Source: Pseudoxanthomonas sp. JBR18
GTDB taxonomy: Bacteria > Pseudomonadota > Gammaproteobacteria > Xanthomonadales > Xanthomonadaceae
Assembly (NCBI RefSeq): GCF_028198165.1
Contig: NZ_CP116339.1
Span: 2,053,001 to 2,117,000 of the forward strand
Length of the DNA stretch: 64,000 nucleotides
Direction of reading: 5' to 3'
Under the pieces are notes generated by a model. It was not told the origin of the DNA. It searched no databases and saw only the letters and a list, made by a program, of their open reading frames with translations. The position numbers were made by a program, and so were the translations under genes. Shown here one piece after another: positions 33,421 to 41,469 of this stretch (positions within the stretch are counted from its first letter, which is position 1; every line of letters starts with the position of its first letter).

Positions 33421-35130
33421 TTACTTTGCCGTCGCCTTGGGCTGCATCATCGCGTCGCGCGCGGCCTTGAACGCATTGCCGTCATACCAGTTCGGCCATT
33501 GGCCGTCGCTGGCCAGCGTCTTGCCGACCCCGTAGAGCAGGTCCAGGTCCTGCACGGTGCCGTCCAGCTTCCAGGTCGCCGGATCGTATTGATCGGCGGG
33601 CGAGTGATAGCGATGTTCGCCGTAGTCCTTGGCATAGGCCTCGCCGGCGGCCTTGCCGCCCTCGACCAGGTCCTCGCCGCCATCGGCATACAGTGCCGGC
33701 ACGCCGGCCTTGGCGAAGTTGAAGTGGTCCGAGCGGAAGTAGAAGCCGCTCTGCGGCGAGGACTCGGCATGCAGCGTGCGGCCTTGCGCCTCGGCCAGCG
33801 GCTTGAGCAGGTCCTCCAGCTGCGAGGCGCCCATGCCGGTCACGGTCAGGTCCCGGGCCTTGCCGGCCACCGACATGGCATCGATGTTGATCACCCCGGC
33901 GATCTTGTTGAGCGGGAAGGTCGGATGGGCGACGTAATACTTGGAGCCCAGCAGGCCTGATTCTTCCAGCGTCACCGCCAGGAACACCACCGAACGCTTG
34001 GGCTTGGGGTCCTGATGGGCGAACGCATCAGCCACCTCCAGGATGCCGGCCACGCCGGTCGCGTTGTCGACCGCGCCGTTGTAGATGTTGTCGCCCGGCT
34101 CGCCCTCATGCTTGCCCAGGTGGTCCCAGTGCGCCATGTACAGCACGGCCTCGTCCGGCGTCTCGCTCCCGGGCAGCACGCCGACCACGTTGTGCGAGGT
34201 CTTGCGCGTGGTCGTGCTCTTCAGCTCGAAGGAGACGGTGGCCTTCAGCGGTTCGGGCTTGAAGCCGGGCTTGGAGGCGTCCTTGTACGCCTGGTCCAGG
34301 TCCAGGCCGGCCTTGGCGAACAGGTCACGGGCCACGTCCTGGGTGATCCAGCCCTGCGCGGGCACGCGGGGCTCGGGGTCATCCTCGGCCGGCAGGTCGT
34401 ACTGCGCGCCGGACCAGGAATGCTTGACCACGTCCCAGCCATAGCTGGCGCCGGGCGTGTCGTGGATGATGATCGCCGCGTCGGCGCCCTTGCGCGCGGC
34501 TTCCTCGAACTTGTAGGTCCAGCGCCCGTAGTAGGTCATCTTGTCGCCGTCGAACAGCGCCTGGTCGTGGGTGTGGAAGCCCGGGTCATTGACGAACATC
34601 ACCACAGTCTTGCCGTGCCAGTCGTCGCTGCCGGCGTAATCGTTCCACTGGCGCTCGGGCGCATCCACGCCGTAGCCGACGAACACCAGCTCGCTGTCCT
34701 TGATGCTGATGTCCTGCTTGCCGGTGCGCGTGCCGATCACCATCTGGCTGCCGAAGGCCAGGGTGCGCGTGCTGCCGTCGGCCTCGGTGATGGTCAGGGT
34801 GGTGCCCGGGTCGGCCGTGGTCTCGACCATGGGGACTTCCTGGGTCCAGCTTTCGCCGTTGCCGGGCTTCAGGCCGATGCGCTGCATCTGCTCAGTGATG
34901 TAGGCCACCGTCTTGTCTTCGCCCGGCGTGCCCGGGCCGCGGCCCTCGAAGTCATCGGAGGCCAGTGTCTTGACCAGCTCGCCAAAGTCCTCGGCGTTGA
35001 TCTGCGGCGAAAACGCGTGCGCCTGGCCTTGATCCGACGGCGGCGTGGTGGTCGTTGGCTTGGGGGCGTCGGGCTTGCAGGCGCACAGGGCGCTCAGCGT
35101 GACCAGACCCAGCAACAGCTTGCGGGACAT
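33421..35130 (-). CDS. M28 family zinc metallopeptidase, lipoprotein, with PA domain
   Basis: The protein has 569 residues. It carries a lipoprotein signal ending at LSALCAC. After about 130 residues comes a PA-like insert (AARKGADAAIIIHDTPGASY) and then the M28 core. The metal ligands are in HWDHLG, DNATG, EESGLLGS and INIDAM, and the last histidine in HRYHSPADQ, so all five ligands are present. It probably acts as an aminopeptidase at the cell envelope. A perfect 9-bp hairpin covers the ribosome site (see the separate entry), and the gene ends in its own terminator. Confidence 0.94.
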   Translation of the reverse strand: MSRKLLLGLVTLSALCACKPDAPKPTTTTPPSDQGQAHAFSPQINAEDFGELVKTLASDDFEGRGPGTPGEDKTVAYITEQMQRIGLKPGNGESWTQEVPMVETTADPGTTLTITEADGSTRTLAFGSQMVIGTRTGKQDISIKDSELVFVGYGVDAPERQWNDYAGSDDWHGKTVVMFVNDPGFHTHDQALFDGDKMTYYGRWTYKFEEAARKGADAAIIIHDTPGASYGWDVVKHSWSGAQYDLPAEDDPEPRVPAQGWITQDVARDLFAKAGLDLDQAYKDASKPGFKPEPLKATVSFELKSTTTRKTSHNVVGVLPGSETPDEAVLYMAHWDHLGKHEGEPGDNIYNGAVDNATGVAGILEVADAFAHQDPKPKRSVVFLAVTLEESGLLGSKYYVAHPTFPLNKIAGVINIDAMSVAGKARDLTVTGMGASQLEDLLKPLAEAQGRTLHAESSPQSGFYFRSDHFNFAKAGVPALYADGGEDLVEGGKAAGEAYAKDYGEHRYHSPADQYDPATWKLDGTVQDLDLLYGVGKTLASDGQWPNWYDGNAFKAARDAMMQPKATAK

Positions 35131-35132
35131 GC

Positions 35133-35162
35133 GGGTTCCTTGCGGGTGGCGTTAAGGAACCC
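35133..35162 (-). promoter_or_regulatory. Hairpin sequestering the M28 ribosome binding site
   Basis: On the minus strand, GGGTTCCTT is followed by a 12-base loop and then AAGGAACCC, ending two bases before the ATG. The right arm contains the AAGGA Shine-Dalgarno sequence at ideal spacing (6 bases), so the folded leader would pair the ribosome site completely. This is the arrangement of translation-control hairpins and RNA thermometers. Whether it is used as a switch is inference. Confidence 0.6.
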
Positions 35163-35256
35163 GGGATTCTAGCCACGTGCCGGCGGGTGCACGCGCCGGC
35201 CGGCTGTCGGTTTGGACAGGTGCGACGGTCTGTCGCGCCTGTTCCCATGCTTGGGC

Positions 35257-35928
35257 TCAGTCCTCCGGCGCGGTGTTGCCACTGTAGGACTGCGCGGTGG
35301 CGCCGGTGACCTTGCCGATCCTGGCGCTGCTGTGCACGTAGAGCTTGACCGGCCGCTCGAACACCAGCGGCCCGTCGACCACCGCGTTGGGGCCGATGAC
35401 CACGCGCGGCTCGGAGGTGCGCTTGGACGACCAGCCGTGGTTCTTCTCGATCTTGATCCCACCGTGCACGTGCGAGCCAACGCCGACGGTCAGGTCGCCA
35501 TTGACCATCCCGATGTCTTCACCGACCTCGGTGCCGACCAGCCCGATGGCGCCGTTGACGTTCTCCAGGCCCTTGCGCACCTTGCTGCCCTGGTCGAGAA
35601 AGATGCTGCCGTTGACCGTCTCGATGCCGCCTTCCACGCGCGCCTCGCGTCCCAGCCGGATGCTGCCGTTGACCGTCTCCAGGTCGGCGGTGGTGATCTT
35701 GTCGCCGCCCTTGATCGAGCCGTTGACGGTGCCGGCGTCGGCGGTGGTGGCGCCATCTTCGATGGAGATGCTGCCGTTGACGGTCTGCAAATCACCATAG
35801 GTCTGCCCGGACTGCGCGGTGATGCTGCCCATGACCTTGTCGATGGACTGCTGGGCGGTGGCGTTGCCGGTGGCCAGCAGCAAGGCCAGGGCCAAGGGGG
35901 CCAGGAGGGGGCGGAAGGCGAGGGTCAT
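35257..35928 (-). CDS. Secreted VNGSI-repeat protein (DUF4097/polymer-forming-like beta-solenoid)
   Basis: The protein has 223 residues with a signal peptide (LLAPLALALLLATGNATA). The motif VNGSI or a variant recurs with a period of 18-19 residues near 50, 68, 86, 105, 123 and 142, the pattern of a right-handed beta-solenoid as in bactofilin or DUF4097-type proteins. The C-terminus is non-repetitive. It is exported and of unknown function; no catalytic residues are visible. Confidence 0.8.
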   Translation of the reverse strand: MTLAFRPLLAPLALALLLATGNATAQQSIDKVMGSITAQSGQTYGDLQTVNGSISIEDGATTADAGTVNGSIKGGDKITTADLETVNGSIRLGREARVEGGIETVNGSIFLDQGSKVRKGLENVNGAIGLVGTEVGEDIGMVNGDLTVGVGSHVHGGIKIEKNHGWSSKRTSEPRVVIGPNAVVDGPLVFERPVKLYVHSSARIGKVTGATAQSYSGNTAPED

Positions 35929-36066
35929 GGGACGGACTCCGTTGGGTGGATTGCCTGGTGGGATGCACGGCGGGGGCGCAGGGTTTAAATGTCTCCCCAC
36001 GGGCATGCGGGCCGTTGTGTCGACGGTCGCTACAATCGGGCGCCTGTTCCGTTCGAAGACCTTGCC

Positions 36067-37368
36067 GTGCCCCAGTCTCCCTCTTCCGGTCCTCTTGCGC
36101 ACTTGGCCTCGCTGGGACTGCTGGTCCTGGCGGCGTGCGCATGGACGCCGGCGTGGGCCCAGAGCCAGCACGAAGCGCAGAAGAAGCTCGAGACCGTGCG
36201 CAAGGAGCTCAAGTCCATCGCCGCCGAGCGACGCGACCTGGAAGGCAAGCGCGGCGCGGCCTCGCGCGAGCTGCGCGCCGCCGACGAGCAGGTCGGCAAG
36301 AGCAGCCGCGCCCTGGCCCAGACCCAGGCGGCGCTCAAGGCGCAGGCCGCCGCGCTGGCCGATCTGCAGGCCAAGCGCGCGGACATGCAGCAGCACCTGG
36401 CCGGCGAGCGCAAGGAGCTGTCCGAACTGGTCCGCGCCGCCTACATGACCGGCAGCAACGCCCCGTTGAAGGTGCTGCTGTCCCAGGACACGGTGGCCGA
36501 CGCCAATCGCGCCATGGTCTACCACCGCTACGTGCAGGGCGATGTCGCCCGGCGCATCGACGGGCTGACCGGCCAGCTGGACGATCTGCGCGCGCTGGAG
36601 CAGGACATCCAGGCGCGCACCGCCGAGCTGGAAGCCACGCGTGCGCGCCAGCAAGGCCAGGTGGTCCAGCTCAAACGCGATCGTGGCGAACAGGCCAAGC
36701 TGGTTGCCCAGTTGGATGCGCAATACGAAGACCGGGCAGACCGGGCCGAGGCCCTGGGCCGCGATGCCAAGTCGCTAGAAACCCTGCTCGCCAACCTGCG
36801 CGCCGCCGCCGCGCGCGCAGCGGCCGAACGGCGCGCCGCCGCAGAACGCGCCCGCCGCGAGCAGGCGGCACGCGAAGCCGCCGCCGCCAAGGCCCGCGCC
36901 GAAGCCCTGGCCGAAGGGCGACCGGCGCCGCCGCCCAAGCCCGAGCCTGCGCCCCCGCCCAAGGTGGCGACCGCACCGGCGCTCAAGGTGGGTGGTCTGG
37001 GCTGGCCGGCCTCGGGCAACCTGCTGGCGCGTTTCGGAGGGCAGCTGCCGGACGGGCGGACCAGCCAGGGCGTGCTGATCGGCGCGCCGGTGGGCAGCAC
37101 GGTCACCGCCGTGGCCGATGGCACCGTGGTGTTCTCCGAGTGGATGACCGGCTACGGCTTGATCCTGATCATCGACCACGGCAACGGCTACATGAGCCTG
37201 TACGCCCACAACGAGGCGCTGCTGCGCGACGCGGGCGATGTGGTGAAGAAGGGCGACGCGGTGGCCAAGGTCGGCAGCTCGGGGGGCTGGGGCACGCCGG
37301 CGCTGTACTTCGAGCTGCGCAAGGGGGGCTCGCCGGTGGATCCGAGCAGTTGGCTGCAGCGCCGCTGA
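36067..37368 (+). CDS. envC: Murein hydrolase activator EnvC-type protein
   Basis: The protein has 433 residues from the GTG at 36067. A TACAAT -10-like hexamer at 36031-36036 excludes the longer frame start at 35989. A signal peptide (GLLVLAACAWTPAWA) is followed by two long coiled coils (about residues 30-250) and a C-terminal LytM/M23 domain (GGLGWPASGNLLARFGG onward). The metal-binding histidines are mostly replaced: the first zinc-site His by Gln in TSQGVLIG, and the H-x-H pair by Y-F-E. This is the activator (EnvC) rather than hydrolase form. It would activate an amidase for cell separation. Confidence 0.92.
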   Translation: MPQSPSSGPLAHLASLGLLVLAACAWTPAWAQSQHEAQKKLETVRKELKSIAAERRDLEGKRGAASRELRAADEQVGKSSRALAQTQAALKAQAAALADLQAKRADMQQHLAGERKELSELVRAAYMTGSNAPLKVLLSQDTVADANRAMVYHRYVQGDVARRIDGLTGQLDDLRALEQDIQARTAELEATRARQQGQVVQLKRDRGEQAKLVAQLDAQYEDRADRAEALGRDAKSLETLLANLRAAAARAAAERRAAAERARREQAAREAAAAKARAEALAEGRPAPPPKPEPAPPPKVATAPALKVGGLGWPASGNLLARFGGQLPDGRTSQGVLIGAPVGSTVTAVADGTVVFSEWMTGYGLILIIDHGNGYMSLYAHNEALLRDAGDVVKKGDAVAKVGSSGGWGTPALYFELRKGGSPVDPSSWLQRR

Positions 37369-37395
37369 TGTTTCATCGCTTGTGAAGCTGCTTCG

Positions 37396-37462
37396 GTGGG
37401 AGCCACCGTGGCGGCGATGGGGCTTTGCCGGTCAGGCTTTTCGCCGCCATGGCGGCTCCCAC
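37396..37462. repeat. REP-like palindromic element, family 1 copy c
   Basis: The left arm GTGGGAGCCACCGTGGCGGC faces the right arm GCCGCCATGGCGGCTCCCAC across about 25 bases. It lies 28 bases after the envC stop, between envC and the S41 protease gene, and could form a large stem-loop that separates expression of the two genes. Confidence 0.85.
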
Positions 37463-37545
37463 AAACGCTACACAACGGGCTCTTAGCCCGGCTTCGCGCA
37501 TAATCCCACGTGTTTCGAACCCCACGATCCATCCGGAGTAACCGC

Positions 37546-39099
37546 ATGCGCGTGTCCTTGTTGCTGACGTCCCTGCTGCTGGCCATCGCGCCGGCCCTGG
37601 CCCAGGAGGCCGCGCCGCAGGCGCAGGACACCCCGCAACAGGCGCCGGCCGCGGCCCCGGCCGACCCGCAGTCCGACACCCCGACCGACCCGGACGCCGA
37701 TGCCCCGCAGGTCGGTTCCAGCGACGACCCCGATGCGGCCGAATCCACCCCGGCCGATGTGCCGCTGGATGAGATCCGTCGCTTCGTGGCGGTCTTCAAC
37801 GCGGTCAAGCAGGCCTATGTGGAGCCGGTGGACGACCAGAAGCTGATGCACTCGGCCATCCGTGGCCTGCTACTGGACCTGGACCCGCACAGCGCCTACC
37901 TGGACAAGGAGGACGCCGAGAATTTCGACGAGCAGGCCAACGGCGCCTACGACGGCATCGGCGTGGAACTGCTGGCCCAGCCCGATGGCACCCTGCAGGT
38001 GGTCTCGCCCATCGACGGCACCCCGGCCGCGCGCGCCGGCCTGCAGTCGGGGGATGTGATCATCGCCATCGACGGCAAGCCGCTGACCGGCATGGAGGAT
38101 TCCATGGACCCGCTGCGCGGCAAGGTCGGCACCCAGGTCACCCTGACCATCGTGCGCGAGAAGACACCCAAGCCCTTCGACAAGACCCTGACCCGGGAAA
38201 CCATCCGGGTGACCAGCGTGCGCTCGCGCCTGCTCGAGCCAGGCTATGGCTACATCCGTATCAGCGCCTTCCAGGCCGACACCGGTGCCGACTTCCAGAA
38301 GGCGGTCGACGGGCTCAAGGCCAAGGGCCCGCTCAAGGGCGTGGTGCTGGACCTGCGCAGCAATCCCGGCGGCCTGCTGACCAGCGCGGTGCAGGTGGCC
38401 GACGACCTGCTGGAGGCCGGCACCATCGTCACCACCAAGGGCCGCATCGCGGTCAGCGACGCCGAGTTCGACGCCACCCCGGGCGATCGCCTGTCAGGCG
38501 TGCCCGTCGTGGTGCTGGTGGACGCCGGATCGGCCAGCGCGGCCGAAGTGCTGGCCGGTGCGCTGCGCGACAACAAGCGCGTGCGCATCATCGGCAGCCG
38601 GACCTTCGGCAAGGGCTCGGTGCAGACCGTGCTGCCGCTGGACAACGGCGACTCGGTCAAGCTCACCACGGCGCGCTATTACACGCCCAGCGGCAAGTCG
38701 ATCCAGGCCACCGGCATCGTGCCGGACGTGGTCCTGCATCCCGACGCGCCGGCCGACAAGGACCTGCCGCCGGCGTTGACCGACTACAGCGAGGCGACGT
38801 TGCCGGGCCACCTGCGCGGCGATCAGGAAGGTGCCGAGGGCTACAGCGCCGGCGAGGTGCTCAACGGCGACAAGCCGATCGAACAGGCGCTGGCCGAGCT
38901 GAAGCATCCGGGCTCGGTCGCCGCTGCGCAAAAGGCCGCCGCCGCCAAGGCCGCGGCGAGCCAGCCCAAGCCTGCGGCGAAGCGTGACGCCGCGACCAAG
39001 CCTGCCTCCGCGCCGGTCAAGCCCGCCGCAGCCACGCCCACCGCGCCGGCGAGCAATGCGGCCCCGGAACCGGAAGCCGCGACGCCGCCCTCCAACTAA
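37546..39099 (+). CDS. Carboxy-terminal processing protease, S41 family
   Basis: The protein has 517 residues. A signal peptide (LLLTSLLLAIAPALA) precedes a proline/alanine/aspartate-rich linker. The PDZ domain covers about 140-220 (GIGVELLAQPDGTLQVVSPI, ARAGLQSGDVIIAIDG). The S41 core has RSNPGGLLTSAVQVAD, the nucleophile serine in GSASAAEVLAGAL and the base lysine in RTFGKGSVQT. The C-terminal tail is an alanine/lysine-proline-rich stretch after about residue 450. A CATAAT hexamer lies at 37499-37504 and a CGGAG ribosome site before the ATG. It follows envC, as it often does in this bacterial group; the substrate is unknown. Confidence 0.94.
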   Translation: MRVSLLLTSLLLAIAPALAQEAAPQAQDTPQQAPAAAPADPQSDTPTDPDADAPQVGSSDDPDAAESTPADVPLDEIRRFVAVFNAVKQAYVEPVDDQKLMHSAIRGLLLDLDPHSAYLDKEDAENFDEQANGAYDGIGVELLAQPDGTLQVVSPIDGTPAARAGLQSGDVIIAIDGKPLTGMEDSMDPLRGKVGTQVTLTIVREKTPKPFDKTLTRETIRVTSVRSRLLEPGYGYIRISAFQADTGADFQKAVDGLKAKGPLKGVVLDLRSNPGGLLTSAVQVADDLLEAGTIVTTKGRIAVSDAEFDATPGDRLSGVPVVVLVDAGSASAAEVLAGALRDNKRVRIIGSRTFGKGSVQTVLPLDNGDSVKLTTARYYTPSGKSIQATGIVPDVVLHPDAPADKDLPPALTDYSEATLPGHLRGDQEGAEGYSAGEVLNGDKPIEQALAELKHPGSVAAAQKAAAAKAAASQPKPAAKRDAATKPASAPVKPAAATPTAPASNAAPEPEAATPPSN

Positions 39100-39102
39100 T
39101 CC

Positions 39103-39170
39103 GTGGGAGCCGCCATGGCGGCGATCGGGCGTTATCGGGAAAGTTTCATCGCCGCCGTGGCGCTTCCCCC
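39103..39170. repeat. REP-like palindromic element, family 1 copy d
   Basis: The left arm GTGGGAGCCGCCATGGCGGC and the right arm GCCGCCGTGGCGCTTCCCCC flank about 28 bases. It lies directly after the S41 stop codon, in the gap between the convergent S41 protease and hydroxyacid dehydrogenase genes. Confidence 0.8.
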
Positions 39171-39174
39171 GCGC

Positions 39175-40164
39175 TCAGCGTGGCGACGGCAGCGCTTCCG
39201 GATTGACCAGGTTGCGCGGGGTGCCGGCGGCGAAGGCACGGACGTTGTCCAGCGCCGTGCCCAGGTATAGCGCGTAGCTGTCCTGCTCGACATAGCCCAG
39301 GTGCGGCATCGCCAGCACGCGCGGGTGGGTGAGCAGCGGTTCGTTCGAGGGTGTGGCCGGCTCGTGTTCGAACACGTCCAAAGCGGCCAGGCCGGGGCGG
39401 CCGGCGTTTAACCCGTCCAGCAGTGCACCTGGCGCCACCAGCTCGGCACGGCTGGTGTTGACCAGCAGCGCATCGGGCTTCATCAATCCCAGCAGGGCGG
39501 CATCGACTTGATGGCGTGTCGCGGCGACCAGGCGGCGATGCAGGCTGAGCACGTCGCTGCGGGCGAACAGGTCCTCCACCGAGGCGGCGACCTCGAAACC
39601 GTCGGCCCGCGCGGCAGCGCGCGCTGCTTCGCCGCCCCAGACCAGCACCTGCATGCCGAACGCACGTCCGTAGCCGGCGACACGCTGGCCGATCTTGCCG
39701 TAGCTCCAGATGCCTAGCGTGCGGCCGTGCAGGGTGCGACCCAGCGTGGCATCGCCGGTGTCCTGCCAGCGGCCGGCCTGCAGCGCGGCCCCATAAGCGG
39801 GCAGGCGACGCATCGCCGCCATGACCAAGGCCCAGGTCAGCTCGGCGGGCGCGATGGGTGAGCCGCTGCCTTCGACCACGGCCACGCCGCGGGCGGTGCA
39901 GGCGGCGACATCGACATGCGCGCCAATCTTGCCGGTCTGGCTGACCAGGCACAGTTGCGGCAGGCGTTCGAGCAGGGCGGCGTCGATGCGGGTGCGCTCG
40001 CGGATCAGCACCAGCGCCTGTGCATCTCCCAGCGCTTCGACGCAGGCATCGAGGTCGTCGGGCAGGGCGCCAAGCACCCGCACGTCCAGGCCCTGGCGGT
40101 GAGTCGCCAACGCCGGCAGCGCGGCGCTGGCGCGCTGGTAGTCGTCGGGAATGACGACGCGCAT
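39175..40164 (-). CDS. D-isomer-specific 2-hydroxyacid dehydrogenase
   Basis: The protein has 329 residues. The nucleotide-binding motif is TLGIWSYGKIGQRVAGYG. The catalytic triad is Arg in NTSRAELV, Glu in FEHEPA and His in MPHLGYV, spaced as in the phosphoglycerate/lactate dehydrogenase superfamily. The C-terminus is short and lacks an ACT domain, so it is not the classical SerA. The substrate cannot be read from sequence. It is followed on the same strand by the rest of a short gene series (DUF1820 and rhomboid lie upstream). Confidence 0.9.
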   Translation of the reverse strand: MRVVIPDDYQRASAALPALATHRQGLDVRVLGALPDDLDACVEALGDAQALVLIRERTRIDAALLERLPQLCLVSQTGKIGAHVDVAACTARGVAVVEGSGSPIAPAELTWALVMAAMRRLPAYGAALQAGRWQDTGDATLGRTLHGRTLGIWSYGKIGQRVAGYGRAFGMQVLVWGGEAARAAARADGFEVAASVEDLFARSDVLSLHRRLVAATRHQVDAALLGLMKPDALLVNTSRAELVAPGALLDGLNAGRPGLAALDVFEHEPATPSNEPLLTHPRVLAMPHLGYVEQDSYALYLGTALDNVRAFAAGTPRNLVNPEALPSPR

Positions 40165-40169
40165 CGGGC

Positions 40170-40493
40170 TCAGCGCGGCTTGGCCGGCATCGGGAACGGC
40201 GTGACGACCTTCTCGCCGCTGGCCGCATCGCGGATGGCACTGGTGCCCTTTTTCTCCACTTCCTCCACGCGCACGATGCTCTGCATCGGCAGGTGCAGCA
40301 CGCGGGTGTTGCCGAACTCCTCGCGCAGGCGCTCTTCGGTCGGGTCGACCACCAGCCCGTCATGCACGTCGAAAACCAGCTCGCCTACCTCGGTGAAGCC
40401 CCACAGCGCGTTGGAGGAGGCCACCTGCCGGGCGTACAGCTCGTACACCTTGCCGTGGTTGAGGAAGGTCACCTTGTAGAGCGGCTTGGACAT
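40170..40493 (-). CDS. DUF1820 family protein
   Basis: The protein has 107 residues (MSKPLYKVTFLNHGKVYELY, then ASSNALWGFTEVGELVF and EERLREEFGNTRVLHLPMQ). This is the conserved small cytoplasmic DUF1820 family, common in gammaproteobacteria, with no known activity. It lies 5 bases upstream of the hydroxyacid dehydrogenase gene and is probably co-transcribed with it. Confidence 0.88.
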   Translation of the reverse strand: MSKPLYKVTFLNHGKVYELYARQVASSNALWGFTEVGELVFDVHDGLVVDPTEERLREEFGNTRVLHLPMQSIVRVEEVEKKGTSAIRDAASGEKVVTPFPMPAKPR

Positions 40494-40555
40494 GGGACAA
40501 AACGCAACGGAGAGAGGGAATGTGAAATGGGGGCGCGGGGCAAGGATTCCAGCGG

Positions 40556-41248
40556 TCAGTAGCCATGGCGTCGGCGCATGCGTCGGGCGATGGCGGTACG
40601 GACGATCAGGGCGAACACGATGCCGAACACGAACCCGGCCAGGTGCGCCGACCAGGCGACGGTGCCGAAGGCCGGCCCGATATAGGCGAACACGACCTGC
40701 AGCACGGCCCAGACCCCGATCAGCAGGGCGGCCGGCGCCTTGACGAACTGCAGGAACAGCCCCAGCGGCACCACCACGCCCAGCTTGGCGCCGGGGAACA
40801 GCGCCAAGTACGCCCCGATCACTGCCGAGACCGCGCCGCTGGCGCCGATGATCGCCCGGTCCGGGGTCCCGATCACCAGCACCGCGGCCAGGTTGGACAC
40901 CGCCCCGCCCAGCAGGAACAACAGCAGGAAGCGCCACGGCCCCATCGCCCGCTCGGCTGGCAGGCCAAAGATCAGCAAAAACACCAGGTTGCCCAGCAGA
41001 TGGGCCCAGTCCGCATGCAGGAACAGTGCGGTGAACAGGCGCAGCACCGAGCCGTCCAGCAGCGCCGCGCGCCATTCGTCCGGGCTGTCCAGGCCCCCGG
41101 TCAGGGCCCCCCACTGCAGCACCAGGCTGCGGTAAAGCCCCGGTGGCCGGGTGATCGCCCACAGGAACGCCACCCACAGCAGGGCGAACAGGGTCGGCGT
41201 GGCCCAGCGCAGGGACGGCTTGCGGCGTGACGGGGTGGCGACGAACAC
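40556..41248 (-). CDS. Rhomboid family intramembrane serine protease
   Basis: The protein has about 230 residues with six hydrophobic segments. The catalytic serine is in GASGAVSAVIGAYLAL, the histidine in SAHLAGFVFG, and the structural HLLGN follows FLHADW. The start is uncertain. I use the GTG at 41248 (VFVATPSRRKPSLRW) because the longer frame would run back through the palindromes and promoter region of fadL. The substrate is unknown. Confidence 0.85.
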   Translation of the reverse strand: MFVATPSRRKPSLRWATPTLFALLWVAFLWAITRPPGLYRSLVLQWGALTGGLDSPDEWRAALLDGSVLRLFTALFLHADWAHLLGNLVFLLIFGLPAERAMGPWRFLLLFLLGGAVSNLAAVLVIGTPDRAIIGASGAVSAVIGAYLALFPGAKLGVVVPLGLFLQFVKAPAALLIGVWAVLQVVFAYIGPAFGTVAWSAHLAGFVFGIVFALIVRTAIARRMRRRHGY

Positions 41249-41318
41249 AGTGTGCGGCAGTGTGGCGGCGGGAGTGCGGAAACGAGATGAAACGCTCCGA
41301 ATCCGACTAAAATCTAAT

Positions 41319-41374
41319 CCTAACGTTAGGGTTTTGTTATCCCCGACAGGTATACTGGCATACGGCGTCGTATG
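41319..41374. promoter_or_regulatory. Two palindromes in the fadL / rhomboid intergenic region
   Basis: CCTAACGTTAGG is a perfect 12-base palindrome at 41319-41330. CATACG-GCGT-CGTATG at 41359-41374 is a perfect 6-bp inverted repeat. Between them lies TATACT (41351-41356), a -10-like hexamer in the direction of fadL. Both palindromes are candidate repressor or activator sites for a fatty-acid-responsive regulator; the proteins are unknown. Confidence 0.55.
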
Positions 41375-41469
41375 TCGGGAGGGCTTCCGGCGCGAAGGAT
41401 GCAGCTGCGGCTGCGTCCGTCGCGACGACGCCGACAGTTCCACCATCTGTCTTTCCGGAGATCATCCAC

